46,907 bases of DNA, taken from positions 1 to 46,907 of the forward strand of contig LUUF01000081.1 of NCBI GenBank assembly GCA_001644045.1, written 5' to 3'. Positions 1 to 9,741 of this stretch are shown here, in pieces (position 1 is the stretch's first letter; the number at the start of each line of letters is the position of its first letter). The notes below the pieces were generated by a model. It searched no databases, was not told the origin of the DNA, and was given only the letters and a program-made list of their open reading frames with translations. The translations under genes were made by a program, and so were the position numbers. The stretch is from Methylomonas methanica. GTDB lineage: Bacteria; Pseudomonadota; Gammaproteobacteria; Methylococcales; Methylomonadaceae.

Positions 1-2034
1 GAAATAGGGGCAAGATCATCATCGTTCATCCCTCCATAGAGCTGAAGGATTGCCCCATCCTCGTTCCCATATTCACTTGCAAGACGATTCGCCAGATAGT
101 CGAGTGTGGTTTTGTACTCAGTAAAAATGATCAGCCTTTCCGCGCGATTCCATTGTCCAGAGGTTCGCAGCTCCTTATTTATCAATTCCACCAATCGCTC
201 AAATCGAGCATCTGAACGAGGTTTTGCAGTTACTACCGGCTGTTTATCAAGGCCTAGATTCTTTAAAGCTAAATCAATAGATTCTATTTGTGAGGCGAGC
301 ACTGCGACATAGGGGTGCATCCAGGCGCCGACAATTCGAGCTGCATGGCGGCTTCGGCTTTCACGCTCCAGATCATCATCAATATCCTCTTCGCTAGCAC
401 GCCTCGCTGCCAAAACCTCCGCAGCTTGAAGGCTCTCCGTTTCTTCAAGTCCCGCTTTGAAACGTAACCAGCTGTCGGCAAACGTTGCTGGACAAGAAAG
501 AAGACGTTTGCGTAATACTTCGCCGGAGAGTCGCTATTTTTGCCGAAAGATTTTTTCGAGCTTCCCAGCAGGAAAAAATCCGCAAAAATCACGCGACCGC
601 TTATGCCTTCGGCGCCCCGATTCGTCCGCGTCACCTCGTTCCGACCCAACAAGGGGTCGAAACATGGGCTCTCGCATGACTTAACGCCGTGTCGCGATGC
701 CTTGCAGGTTTTCTCCGCTTCGCTACGAAAACCCGCCCGGCGCTACGGCTATCGGGGACTAAAAATCTTCACTTCGCTACCGCTCCGTTTCCAAGATTTT
801 CAGCGATTGCAAAATTAAGTACTGCACGCACTTCAGGGGTTGCTCTAATCAGCCCTTTTAAAGAACCACAAAGATTACGAACTGCGTCTGCCAATGCTTT
901 CTCTTCTTTGAGTAAAAACAAGGGCAATGGCTCCAAATGACGTGTCGCAAACCGTTGAACTCGCCCTCCGGTTCTATCTTGTTCATTGATTTCGCTTTTC
1001 AATCGGCGAATCAATACGTCGCCAATCATTTGCCTCTCTTTTTCTGAGAAATTTGGAGTCCTTGTAAATCGAATTGGATCCAGTTGTTCGAGAAGGCCAG
1101 AGAAACACCGGGTGTAACCGTTATGTGGCGTTGCGGTAAGGAACAACCGGTGCTCGAACCATGGTGTTAGTAAGCGCAGCATGTTCGCAAGATCGCTATC
1201 TTCCCCAAAGTTGGAGGGCATGAGGTTATGGGCTTCATCAACAATCAACAAATCCCATGGAAGTTTTGCGCTGCTATTACGATCATGTGTGGCTCTACAA
1301 TTCGCAATGAATTGCTCCAACACATCCGGCTGCCTCAAGTAATGATAGGAAGTGATGACTCGAGGTAAAACCCGCCAAGGACTCGCATCTAAGCCCATTT
1401 CCCTGTGCAATTTGTGGGTAGATGCTTTATCGACGATGTCGAACCCAAGAGAAAACTTTTCCTCCATTTCTTGTTGCCATTGAGTTCGAAGTGAAGCCGG
1501 TGTAATAATCAGTACGCGACGGATTCTGCGTTTTCGAATGAGCTCGGCAAGGATTAGTCCTGCTTCAATGGTTTTTCCCAAACCAACATCATCGGCCAGA
1601 AGCAGTGAAACTCTAGGCATCCGCATCGCTCTAGCTAATGGAACCAACTGGAAATCATCAGCACTAACCGCACCATAAACTGGTGCCGTTGGCACTGGCT
1701 CTGAGCGTACGGAAGGATCGCATGCCGCAAGAAAAGGAGTTAACGCGCTCCAACGGGTGGCTCTTTGCAGAGCAAGAAATTCCTCCATCACCATTGGACT
1801 TTCAGAGTCTACTCTTGGCATGGCATTAGGCTCGAGCACTACAGGTGTTCGCTCGCGTTCCCACAGAAGCGTTTCTTCTGCATCTCCATCGGCATCGCTA
1901 AACTCTACCGTTACAAGATGGAGTAGTTTAGAAGTACCAGGCTCAGCAATTGACTCAACTGTCGTGATAACTCCACGGCGGTTACGTACAATGGCAAGCA
2001 TACCAACTCTAGGGATAGAGACATTAATTGTCAT
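1..2034 (-). pseudogene. drmD: DISARM-type SNF2 helicase (DrmD-like), interrupted, 3' end off the window
   Basis: A superfamily 2 helicase/ATPase of the kind used in class 1 DISARM phage defence. The intact N-terminal part starts at 2034 and shows a short beta-rich leader ending LLWERE, then Walker A (DDVGLGKTIEAG), DEAH box (VDEAHNLMP) and motif III (LTATPHNGY). It runs as far as AVLNFAI near 805. The reading then enters foreign sequence and stops at 769. The same protein resumes in frame at 521 with EVLRKRLLSCPATF and continues without stops to base 1, including the C-terminal helicase motif IIFTEYKTTLDYL. Bases 522-804 are therefore an insertion. The DrmD call rests on the N-terminal leader and the ATPHNGY/LLEQLDPIRF signature, recalled from the family; a related SNF2 helicase from another island is possible. 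An upstream regulator remnant and an integrase support a defence-island setting. Confidence 0.72.
522..804. mobile_element. Hairpin-rich insertion inside the drmD-like gene
   Basis: About 283 bp that break a helicase whose reading frame resumes exactly on both sides. It holds four perfect inverted repeats in a row: 549-557 with 572-580 (gattttttc), 642-647 with 654-659 (cgaccc), 707-713 with 727-733 (ggttttc) and 762-769 with 793-800 (aaaatctt). No transposase or convincing long ORF is present, and I find no clear target duplication or terminal inverted repeat. This suggests a small non-autonomous element, perhaps of the REP or IS200/IS605-derived palindromic kind. The exact ends are estimated from the interrupted protein. 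Confidence 0.6.
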
Positions 2035-2138
2035 TTACTGCGTCCATAAAAGTTCATTATCATCGGGTTAGCATCTGGAATTTGTTGCTTTGCATAGAAA
2101 GTTCGCATAAATCGATCAATTATTTAGCTCTAGACGCT

Positions 2139-2683
2139 TTACTTATTCAATTGGTAGCCTGGCGCCAGAACTGCGTTCTTTACACCGTAAAGAGCCAAAT
2201 GATCTTTAAGCCAAAGTCGATATTCAGGTCCACGTAGACTATGATCAGGCGAGCAATCCACGCTCCATTTACGCAGTGTATAGCCAGCAGTAGCCGCACG
2301 AAGATTTATTCGCAGCACGCCGTCCCGCATGTCGTAGTCCATCTCGGTGATTTCTGGTCGATCTTGATCTGGATGTGGAACTAACTCTAGCTCAACGATT
2401 CTGGTCCACTGAATATCGTTATCACTCGTTTCATGTGGCGCCACAGACTGCCCTCTGATTAAGACGGGATGTCTGATTCGGGTGATGACGAAATCACGGA
2501 ATTCCTGGGACATCCGATCGAAAGCGCGGACGTGCCAGCGTAAGCCGTTGTCGATAAGGGAAAATGGAACGATCTCGCGTTCAGTACACCACTGGAGAGG
2601 GAGTGGTATTCAATACCGAGAGGGCAACTCTGATAAATTGCCCGTGTTACGCTTGCCAGCACCTCCAGATTAGGATGAGTTAG
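2139..2683 (-). pseudogene. WYL-domain transcriptional regulator remnant
   Basis: C-terminal part of a WYL-domain regulator, a family whose members often control phage-defence islands through an N-terminal winged helix and a ligand-sensing WYL fold. Visible pieces are THPNLEVLASVTRAIYQS, IEYHSLSSG, EREIVPFSLIDNGLRWHVRAFDR (residue stretch near 2582-2514) and a C-terminal WCX-like tail to 2139. The DNA-binding N-terminus is missing: at about 2683 the sequence joins the integrase. The frame also changes near 2586-2589, where ac is duplicated; removing one copy restores SSGTEREIVPF. The part from 2513 down is open and could in principle be translated alone from ATG, giving 124 residues without a DNA-binding domain. 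It is probably the former regulator of the downstream helicase gene. Confidence 0.7.
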
Positions 2684-3922
2684 GCGTTTTTCGTCGTCAT
2701 ATTGATGACGATTATAAGTTCCAACAACACCGGGTAGCATATGACCGAGAATCGTTTCACCTACGGCATCCGGACATCCTAATTTTGCAAGCAAGGTACG
2801 TGACGTCCGTCGTAAATCATGTGGAGCCCAATGAGTGACTGTCAATCGAGGCCTCCCCTGCTCTGGGCGTATCTTGCAATATGGCTGCCTATAAAATACT
2901 TGCTCAGTTATGTATTTTTGTTCGATGTGGCCCACTTTATGACGAGTTGGAAATAGCAATCCGTCGCCATATAACTTCTTCCGCCGTAAAACTACGGTCA
3001 AACCTCTACCGAATAAGGGCACCCTTTGATCCGTTGCGGTTTCATGCCGGGCGTTTTTCGTTCTCTTTTTCGGTATCGTCCACCATACTTGCCCGCCCTC
3101 TTCGCAAATTTCATTTCCTAACATACCGACAATTTCAGCGCCGCGAGTTCCAGTCCAAAGATAAAGCGTTAGAACGTCAGTAATTATCGGTGCGAAATTT
3201 GGAAGCCAAGCAATCAATTCGCCGATTTCGTCTTCAGTGAGTACGCGTTTGACCACGCCGATGTTCTTACCTTCTATAGTCTTGCCTTTTGACCTAATTT
3301 TTCCACGTAAAATTAAGCGCCACCAATTTACCGCGGCTTCAGGCAATCTGCCAGCATCCATTGCATAATCCCAGGCAGCGCCAAGCTCACACCGTAATTT
3401 TCCAGCCTGCACTGGCGATATTGCAGCGTACTTCTGAATCAAATCAAAAGCCATTGCTCGGGTAATTGCAGTGGATGGTAAATCCGCCATATCACCCAGC
3501 ATCGTGTTAAACATCCTTGCAATTTCAGCAGAACCTTTTTTGGTTCTGTGGCGACAAACATGTCCCGCTAAATATTCATCGCACAGCACGCGTACTGTAT
3601 AAGCGTTTTCAGAATTTGCCGCCTCTTGTTTTAACGTTAAGGCTTTTGCCTCTAATTTCGCTTGCTTAGCTTCTAATACAGGATCCCCGCCAGAATCACG
3701 CTGGTTTTTCAAAGCCTCCCAGGCGACAATAGCCGATGGAAATGACATAGACGGCCAATGACCAATCGATACCTGCCGAAGGCGTCCATCAACGCTGCTT
3801 CTATATCGATAAAACCAAGTTCTCACCTTTGTCATAGCTGACAAACGCAGCCCAGGGTAATCGTCAAAAGCCATATGCTGTCCAGGTAGCAAAGCTTTAG
3901 CGGTGCGGGCGTCGAATTGCAT
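2459..3922 (-). CDS. P4-type tyrosine recombinase (integrase) with a foreign C-terminal tail
   Basis: A phage/island integrase that cuts and rejoins DNA through a catalytic tyrosine. The N-terminal DUF4102-like arm-binding domain (FDARTAKALLPGQHMAF...YPGLRL) is followed by a core-binding domain and the catalytic domain. That domain has the first arginine in TGTRGAEIVG, the HDLRRTSRT box, ILGHMLPGV and the probable nucleophile in GTYNRHQY. The start is put at 3922 (MQFDARTAK), where family similarity begins; an in-frame ATG lies 27 codons upstream. Integrase-like sequence ends near DDEKR at 2684. The last 75 residues are WYL-regulator sequence, first in frame and then frameshifted, so the natural C-terminus is replaced. 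The catalytic domain appears whole and the protein may still work. It faces away from mutS. Confidence 0.85.
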   Translation of the reverse strand: MQFDARTAKALLPGQHMAFDDYPGLRLSAMTKVRTWFYRYRSSVDGRLRQVSIGHWPSMSFPSAIVAWEALKNQRDSGGDPVLEAKQAKLEAKALTLKQEAANSENAYTVRVLCDEYLAGHVCRHRTKKGSAEIARMFNTMLGDMADLPSTAITRAMAFDLIQKYAAISPVQAGKLRCELGAAWDYAMDAGRLPEAAVNWWRLILRGKIRSKGKTIEGKNIGVVKRVLTEDEIGELIAWLPNFAPIITDVLTLYLWTGTRGAEIVGMLGNEICEEGGQVWWTIPKKRTKNARHETATDQRVPLFGRGLTVVLRRKKLYGDGLLFPTRHKVGHIEQKYITEQVFYRQPYCKIRPEQGRPRLTVTHWAPHDLRRTSRTLLAKLGCPDAVGETILGHMLPGVVGTYNRHQYDDEKRLTHPNLEVLASVTRAIYQSCPLGIEYHSLSSGVLNARSFHFPLSTTAYAGTSALSIGCPRNSVISSSPESDIPS

Positions 3923-3925
3923 TTC

Positions 3926-3994
3926 AGTATAGGTTTTGTGTGGCGAATGATGATGCGAGTATAACCTGAAAAAACCTATACTAAAACCTATACT
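3926..3994. repeat. Three 12 bp repeats at the integrase start
   Basis: aaaacctatact occurs twice in direct tandem at 3971-3982 and 3983-3994, and once inverted (agtataggtttt) at 3926-3937, four bases upstream of the proposed integrase start codon. The spacing suggests binding sites for the integrase (arm-type sites) or for its regulator. No tRNA 3' end is visible here, so the usual P4-integrase attachment target is not at this edge. Confidence 0.55.
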
Positions 3995-4088
3995 AAAAAG
4001 CAAAGTGCAAGAAAGTTTTGATAAGTGTCGACAATGTTAGACTCAACAGAAAACAAAACAATATTACTTATGTATCAAATTGTTATAA

Positions 4089-6689
4089 ATGAATAACCAG
4101 AAAAAACAAGGCGCCAAGCAGGACGAGAAAACGCAGCATACCCCGATGATGCAGCAATATCTGCGCATCAAATCCGGTCAGCCGGACACGCTGCTTTTTT
4201 ATCGCATGGGCGATTTTTATGAGTTGTTTTTTGATGATGCAAAAAAGGCGGCGCAGTTACTGGATATTACCCTGACCGCACGCGGCCAATCCGGCGGGCA
4301 GCCGATTCCGATGGCCGGTATTCCCTATCATGCGGCGGAAAACTATATCGCCCGTTTATTAAAACAAGGCGAATCTATCGCCATTTGCGAGCAGATCGGC
4401 GATCCGGCCAAATCCAAAGGGCCGGTGGAACGCAAGGTGGTGCGCATCGTCACGCCCGGCACCGTCACGGACGAAGCCTTGCTGGAGGATCGCAAGGACA
4501 ATCTGTTGGTGGCATTGGCCGTATTCGACAAGTTCTTCGGACTGGCCTGCCTGGACTTAGGCAGCGGTAAGTTCACGCTGCAACAATTGGACACCGAAAC
4601 TCAGCTGCTGAGTGAAATCGAGCGCTTGAATCCGGCGGAACTGCTGTATAGCGAAGATATTAAACTACCGTCCGCCGTCAAGGAACGTCGGGGCTTGTGC
4701 AAACGCCCGCCCTGGCATTTTGATTTGGATAGTTGCCGGCTATTGATTTTAAAACAATTCAACAGCCACGACCTGAAAGGCTACGGTTGCGAGCATTTAC
4801 CGGCGGCGATTTGCGCGGCGGGTTGTTTATTACAATACGTGCGCGATACCCAGCAAAGCGCCCTGCCCCATATTCAAGGTATAAGAGTCGAAAGCTGCGA
4901 CGACAGCATCAGCCTGGACGCCGCCAGCCGCCGCAATCTGGAACTGGACAGCCATCCCAGCGGCCAACTGCAATACACCTTGTTGGGCGTCTTGGACAAG
5001 ACCGCCACCACAATGGGCAGCCGTTGCCTGCGGCGCTGGATACACAGGCCGTTGCGAGATCATGCTGTTGTGAATGGCCGGTATGCCTGCGTCGCCAGTT
5101 TGCTGGAAAATCAGTTATATCGGGATTTGCAAGGCAGTCTGCGTCAGATTGGTGATATAGAACGGATCAGCTCACGCATCGCGCTGAAATCCGCGCGGCC
5201 ACGCGATCTGCTGGTTCTGCGGCACACGTTAGCGGTTTTGCCGCAACTGCAAAACCAACTGGCCGATAGCGACAATCCGCATCTGGAAAACCTGCGCACG
5301 CAATTGCGCGAACAACCGGAATTGCTGGCCTTGCTGCAACGCGCCATCATCGACAATCCACCGGTACTGATCCGCGACGGCGGTGTGATCGCCCCAGGCT
5401 ATCACCCGGAGCTGGACGAGTTGCGTAATCTCAGTCAGAACGCCGACCAGTTTCTGATCGACATGGAACAGCGCGAACGAGCGGCCACCGGTATCGCCAC
5501 TCTGAAGGTGAATTACAACCGGGTGCACGGGTATTACATCGAGATTTCCAATGCCCAGGCCGACAAGGTGCCGGTACACTACACCCGCAAACAAACGCTG
5601 AAAGGTGCCGAGCGTTACATCACGCCGGAACTGAAGTCGTTTGAAGACAAAGTGCTAAGTGCCCGGGAAAAATCGCTGTCGTTCGAGAAAGCTTTATACG
5701 ATCAGTTGCTGGATACGCTGGGCACTGCACTGCTGGATCTGCAGCATTGCGCCAACGCCTTGGCCGAACTGGATGTGTTGGTGAATTTCGCCGAACGCGC
5801 CGAAACATTAAACCTGTCGCAACCAGTGTTGGATCAACAGCCTGGTATCGACATCGTCGCCGGCCGCCATCTTGTAGTGGAGGCATTGTCCAACATTCCC
5901 TTCGTCGCCAACGATCTTAATTTCTCGGCAGAGCGGCGGATGTTGGTAATCACCGGCCCGAACATGGGTGGTAAATCGACTTATATGCGCCAAGCGGCGC
6001 TTATCGTGCTGCTGGCGCACATCGGCTGTTATGTGCCTGCGCAATCGCTACGCTGCGGACCCATAGACAAAATCTTTACCCGCATCGGCGCCTCCGACGA
6101 TTTGGCCAGCGGCCGTTCGACCTTCATGGTGGAAATGTCGGAAACCGCCAACATCCTGCATAACGCCACCAGCAACAGCCTGATTTTGATGGACGAAATC
6201 GGCCGCGGCACCAGCACTTTCGACGGCCTGTCGCTGGCCTGGGCCTGCGCCGATTATCTGGCCCGCCACACCCAGGCTTTCACGCTGTTCGCTACCCATT
6301 ATTTCGAGCTGACCACGCTGGCCGAAGAACAAGGCAATATCCACAACATCCATCTGGATGCGATGGAACACGGCGACAAGATTGTGTTTTTACACGCAGT
6401 GAAAGACGGCCCGGCCAGTCAAAGCTACGGCTTGCAAGTGGCGGCGCTGGCCGGTGTGCCGCAATCGGTGATCGCCAACGCCAAAAACAAGCTCGCACAA
6501 CTGGAGAACACCGCTTATATCGAACTGCAAAATCATAGCGAAATCAACCAATTCGACTTATTTACCAGCCAGGAATGCCATCCAGCTGTCGTGCTGCTGG
6601 AGGAAATAGATCCCGATCATTTGAGTCCTCGGCAAGCACTGGATGCCCTATACCGCTTGAAAGCGCTGCTAAAAGCCAACAAACATTGA
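4089..6689 (+). CDS. mutS: DNA mismatch repair ATPase MutS
   Basis: MutS recognises base mismatches and small loops and recruits MutL. The 866-residue length is normal for MutS1. The N-terminal mismatch-binding domain has the Phe-X-Glu motif in MGDFYELF (about residues 41-48). Connector, lever and clamp domains follow, then the C-terminal ABC-type ATPase with Walker [10 protein letters not shown] near residue 623, Walker [12 protein letters not shown] and the family signature FATHYFELT. The C-terminus ([16 protein letters not shown]) matches the short tetramerisation region. The start ATG lies 14 codons before the conserved [12 protein letters not shown] block, and no strong ribosome-binding site is visible. 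It stands alone, with the integrase divergent upstream and the sensor kinase 148 bases downstream. Confidence 0.98.
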   Translation: MNNQKKQGAKQDEKTQHTPMMQQYLRIKSGQPDTLLFYRMGDFYELFFDDAKKAAQLLDITLTARGQSGGQPIPMAGIPYHAAENYIARLLKQGESIAICEQIGDPAKSKGPVERKVVRIVTPGTVTDEALLEDRKDNLLVALAVFDKFFGLACLDLGSGKFTLQQLDTETQLLSEIERLNPAELLYSEDIKLPSAVKERRGLCKRPPWHFDLDSCRLLILKQFNSHDLKGYGCEHLPAAICAAGCLLQYVRDTQQSALPHIQGIRVESCDDSISLDAASRRNLELDSHPSGQLQYTLLGVLDKTATTMGSRCLRRWIHRPLRDHAVVNGRYACVASLLENQLYRDLQGSLRQIGDIERISSRIALKSARPRDLLVLRHTLAVLPQLQNQLADSDNPHLENLRTQLREQPELLALLQRAIIDNPPVLIRDGGVIAPGYHPELDELRNLSQNADQFLIDMEQRERAATGIATLKVNYNRVHGYYIEISNAQADKVPVHYTRKQTLKGAERYITPELKSFEDKVLSAREKSLSFEKALYDQLLDTLGTALLDLQHCANALAELDVLVNFAERAETLNLSQPVLDQQPGIDIVAGRHLVVEALSNIPFVANDLNFSAERRMLVITGPNMGGKSTYMRQAALIVLLAHIGCYVPAQSLRCGPIDKIFTRIGASDDLASGRSTFMVEMSETANILHNATSNSLILMDEIGRGTSTFDGLSLAWACADYLARHTQAFTLFATHYFELTTLAEEQGNIHNIHLDAMEHGDKIVFLHAVKDGPASQSYGLQVAALAGVPQSVIANAKNKLAQLENTAYIELQNHSEINQFDLFTSQECHPAVVLLEEIDPDHLSPRQALDALYRLKALLKANKH

Positions 6690-6837
6690 TAGCAATATGT
6701 TCACAGCTCAGCCGAACGCGGACAATTTATCTTGCCAAACCAGCCAATTTAGAACGGAAAACCTTGTTTTATATTAACTAATTGCGATTGCAACTAGTAT
6801 ACTTTCCCAAGTATTCCGACTTAATACAATTAACCCC

Positions 6838-9099
6838 ATGGCGACACGCCACTTCGAAAAATCATTGATCGTCATGCTGCTGGTAGTGCTTACGATCAGC
6901 TTGAGCTACACGGACGCACTGTGGCGCTTCGATCGCTGGATCTATGATGCCCAACTTAAGCTGCTTGCTAGCCCGGCATCAAAAGATATTGTCATTATCG
7001 AGGTCGATCAAAAAAGCCTGCAAAAACTAGGGCGCTGGCCTTGGCCTAGAGACATTCACGCCCGCCTGCTGGAGACTCTGGCACCGACAAAGCCCAATGC
7101 CATTGCGTTGGATTTTGTTTTTTCCGAAGCTGATCAGCAACATCCCGAGCTGGACGCACGCTTAAGCCGCGCATTGGTGAGCAACAAACAAGTAATACTG
7201 CCGGTTATTGTCGAACGCAATGGCAATACCGTGGTGGAAACGCTGCCTTTACCGGAATTCGCCAGACACGCGGTGTTGGGACATGCCAATGTCGATTTGG
7301 ATAAGGACGGAATTGGCAGAAGCATTTTATTGAAACTGGCCTTGGGTAACTCGCAGTGGCCGGCAATGCCGCTGGCCATATTCGCGGCGCACCATCCGGA
7401 AATATTAACTAATTTACCCGGCTTACGCACCGAAACGCCGCAAGACGGTGTACACGGGGACTATCGGGTTTGGTTGCCGTTCTTTGATCCCAGTACCGAT
7501 TTCACCAGGGTTTCTTATTTGGACGTATTATCCGGCGCCGTGCCTGGACAGTTCTTTACCGATAAATATGTGCTGGTCGGGCTGACCGCCAGCGGGATAG
7601 AACGCGACCTGCCGGCCCCGCTGGCTATTGGTGATCGGCCCATGAGCGGTGTGGACTTCGTCGCGGCGGGCTTAGATGGCCTGATAAAACAAACCCTTTG
7701 GCAGCCGCTACCAGGCCATTGGCAGTTTCTGTTGAGCCTGGCCATAGCCGGCATCGCTATCAAGATCAGCACTTGTTTTTCACTACGCTGGCTGGCATTG
7801 GCTGTATCGATACTATCCATAGCGATTTTACTGTTCTGTTTAGCGTTACTGCATGCCAGCCATTATTGGTTTGCGCCATCCGTTGCATTAGTAGTGTTGA
7901 TAATTAGCTATCCGCTACGCAGCTGGCGGCATTTTGAAAAACTGATTCAATCATTATTCGCGGAACGAAAACGCGCGTATATCACCTTAAATGCTATCGT
8001 GGATGGGGTAATTGCCACCGACAGCAAGGGCTTCATCGAGTATATGAATGCAGCCGCCCTGGATATTATCGGCAGCAAACGCCCCAAAACCGCCAGCCAA
8101 AATATCGACGATATTTTTAGCGTGGAAATTGACGGCAGACCCCTTCGAATTGCGGAATTGATACAACAAAGCGTCATTAATCATGGACCACTGAAATTCA
8201 GCAATAGTCGCCTGTCCATTTCCGACCAATACGTAATGAACGCCAATCTGACTATCGCCCCTTTGATAGGCAGCCGAGGCGCACTGATAGGCACGGTGTT
8301 GACGATCAACGACATTGGCGAGCGAATGATTATGGCAAAAATGCTGTTGCAAAAAGCCGAAGAACAAACCGTAATGCGCGAATTGATAAACCGGACCGAA
8401 CAAGTCAGTTTGGCCAAAAGCCAATTTTTATCGCAAATGAGCCACGAATTGCGTACGCCGCTGAATGCCATCATCGGCTTCGCGCAGCTGATGCAAATGG
8501 ACGACCCTGAACATCCATTGGCCGAAACCCACCTGGACTCGGTCAATGAAATACTCAAGGCCGGTCTGCACTTACTTGGCCTGATTAACGAACTATTGGA
8601 TCTCGCCAAAATAGAGTCAGGCAAAATCAGCGTGAACATAGACAGCATTTTCTTAGCGGAGCTGATCAAGGATTGCCAAACCCTGATTGCACCGCTGGTT
8701 AAAAATAAAGGCCTAGAACTAATCGTCGACAATCCATTGCCTGAAGACATCGCGCTGAAAGCAGACCCAAAGCGCGCAAAACAAATTTTGTTGAATTTTC
8801 TTTCCAATGCCGTGAAATATAACCGCCCCAACGGTTCTATCAGCCTGAGCAGCAAACAGGTAGGCGATAACAGGGTGAGAATATCTATTACCGATACCGG
8901 AAATGGTCTGGCGGAGCAGGAACAACAGTTGCTATTCCAGTCGTTTCAACGCCTGGGGGCGGATAATACCGATATAGAGGGCACCGGTATCGGACTGGCA
9001 ATCACCAAACAACTGGCCGAACTGATGAACGGCAATGTCGGCTTAAGCAGTACACCCGGTGTAGGCAGCACGTTTTGGGTGGAGTTACTGATCCGTTAA
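6838..9099 (+). CDS. CHASE2-PAS sensor histidine kinase
   Basis: A 753-residue membrane sensor kinase. An N-terminal transmembrane helix is followed by a periplasmic CHASE2 domain (about 30-285; PASKDIVIIEVDQKSL and GRWPWPRDIHARLL are typical). Three closely spaced hydrophobic segments (about 295-375) lead to a PAS domain (AIVDGVIATDSKGFIEYMN). The HisKA domain has its phospho-acceptor in SQMSHELRTPLNAIIGF (His near 535), and the HATPase has N box NFLSNAVKYN, G1 DTGNGLAEQ and G2 GTGIGLAI. All catalytic boxes look intact. There is no receiver domain and no response regulator gene nearby, so its partner is elsewhere. CHASE2 proteins are often encoded beside FecR and OmpA-like proteins, as here, but the ligand is unknown. 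Confidence 0.92.
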   Translation: MATRHFEKSLIVMLLVVLTISLSYTDALWRFDRWIYDAQLKLLASPASKDIVIIEVDQKSLQKLGRWPWPRDIHARLLETLAPTKPNAIALDFVFSEADQQHPELDARLSRALVSNKQVILPVIVERNGNTVVETLPLPEFARHAVLGHANVDLDKDGIGRSILLKLALGNSQWPAMPLAIFAAHHPEILTNLPGLRTETPQDGVHGDYRVWLPFFDPSTDFTRVSYLDVLSGAVPGQFFTDKYVLVGLTASGIERDLPAPLAIGDRPMSGVDFVAAGLDGLIKQTLWQPLPGHWQFLLSLAIAGIAIKISTCFSLRWLALAVSILSIAILLFCLALLHASHYWFAPSVALVVLIISYPLRSWRHFEKLIQSLFAERKRAYITLNAIVDGVIATDSKGFIEYMNAAALDIIGSKRPKTASQNIDDIFSVEIDGRPLRIAELIQQSVINHGPLKFSNSRLSISDQYVMNANLTIAPLIGSRGALIGTVLTINDIGERMIMAKMLLQKAEEQTVMRELINRTEQVSLAKSQFLSQMSHELRTPLNAIIGFAQLMQMDDPEHPLAETHLDSVNEILKAGLHLLGLINELLDLAKIESGKISVNIDSIFLAELIKDCQTLIAPLVKNKGLELIVDNPLPEDIALKADPKRAKQILLNFLSNAVKYNRPNGSISLSSKQVGDNRVRISITDTGNGLAEQEQQLLFQSFQRLGADNTDIEGTGIGLAITKQLAELMNGNVGLSSTPGVGSTFWVELLIR

Positions 9100-9184
9100 G
9101 TTAGGCCGCCGTCATAGCGAAAACCCCGGAAGCGATCAAGATCTCTAGCTGTTTAGATCCGGCAATCCAAACAAGCCGCCGTTT

Positions 9185-9212
9185 CTGACAACATGCAATT
9201 CCTGTCTATACT
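9185..9212 (+). promoter_or_regulatory. Sigma70-type promoter for the fecR-ompA pair
   Basis: ctgaca (-35, one mismatch to ttgaca) and tatact (-10) are separated by 16 bases. The predicted transcript starts about 60 bases upstream of the FecR-domain gene. The match suggests this pair can be transcribed independently of the kinase gene that ends at 9099. Confidence 0.5.
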
Positions 9213-9280
9213 TACACGCTAAATTTCAATATCGCTTTTGCGGCCGTTGATTTCCCAAAAAACCGTTTGTCGAGGCCATC

Positions 9281-9727
9281 ATGAAACATCTTTTCGCCTG
9301 TTGGGGCATGGGTTTAGCCCTTTGCATATCGAGTACAGCATCAGCCGATGAAACCGTCATCGGTTACATCAAAACCATCACCGATCAAACGACAATTGAC
9401 GAGAGCGCCGGGCCGATAAAAGCCAGCCTTGGTTCGCCGGTACATGTCGGCAACGTGATCAAAACCGACCAGAACGGTGCCGCGGGACTGACGCTAAAAG
9501 ACAATACCATTTTATCTATCGGCCCAAATACCGAATTAAAAATAGAGGCGTATCAGTTCGAACCGCAACAGGATAAATTGCAATTAAACGCCAGCTTATT
9601 GAAAGGCACGTTACATTATATTTCCGGCGTCATTGCCAAACTCAAGCCGGAAGCTGTGACGGTAAAAACCCCTACCGGCGTGATTGCGGTAAGAGGCACG
9701 CGTTTTTTAGTCAAGATTGAAGAATAA
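9281..9727 (+). CDS. FecR-domain periplasmic protein
   Basis: A 148-residue exported protein. A Sec signal peptide (about residues 1-22, ending ASAD) precedes one FecR domain (IPR006860 type) with the landmarks VGNVIKTDQNGAAGLTLKDNTILSIGPNTE (in two adjoining blocks), LLKGTLHYISG and VKTPTGVIAVRGTRFLV. It lacks the cytoplasmic and transmembrane parts of true FecR anti-sigma regulators, so it is a stand-alone periplasmic or surface domain. It lies between the CHASE2 kinase and the OmpA-like lipoprotein gene, 14 bases ahead of the latter. The three probably form one sensory unit at the cell envelope. Its ligand and binding partner are not known. Confidence 0.88.
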   Translation: MKHLFACWGMGLALCISSTASADETVIGYIKTITDQTTIDESAGPIKASLGSPVHVGNVIKTDQNGAAGLTLKDNTILSIGPNTELKIEAYQFEPQQDKLQLNASLLKGTLHYISGVIAKLKPEAVTVKTPTGVIAVRGTRFLVKIEE

Positions 9728-9741
9728 GCCGAGTATTTGCC

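Noticed and set aside
284-652. 122-codon minus-strand open frame at the left end
   Set aside because: It starts within the hairpin element and runs through the helicase gene in the wrong frame; the helicase frame itself is open from 521 to 1.
4004-4088. tRNA-type attachment site next to the P4-type integrase
   Set aside because: No tRNA gene or tRNA 3' fragment can be recognised between the integrase and mutS.
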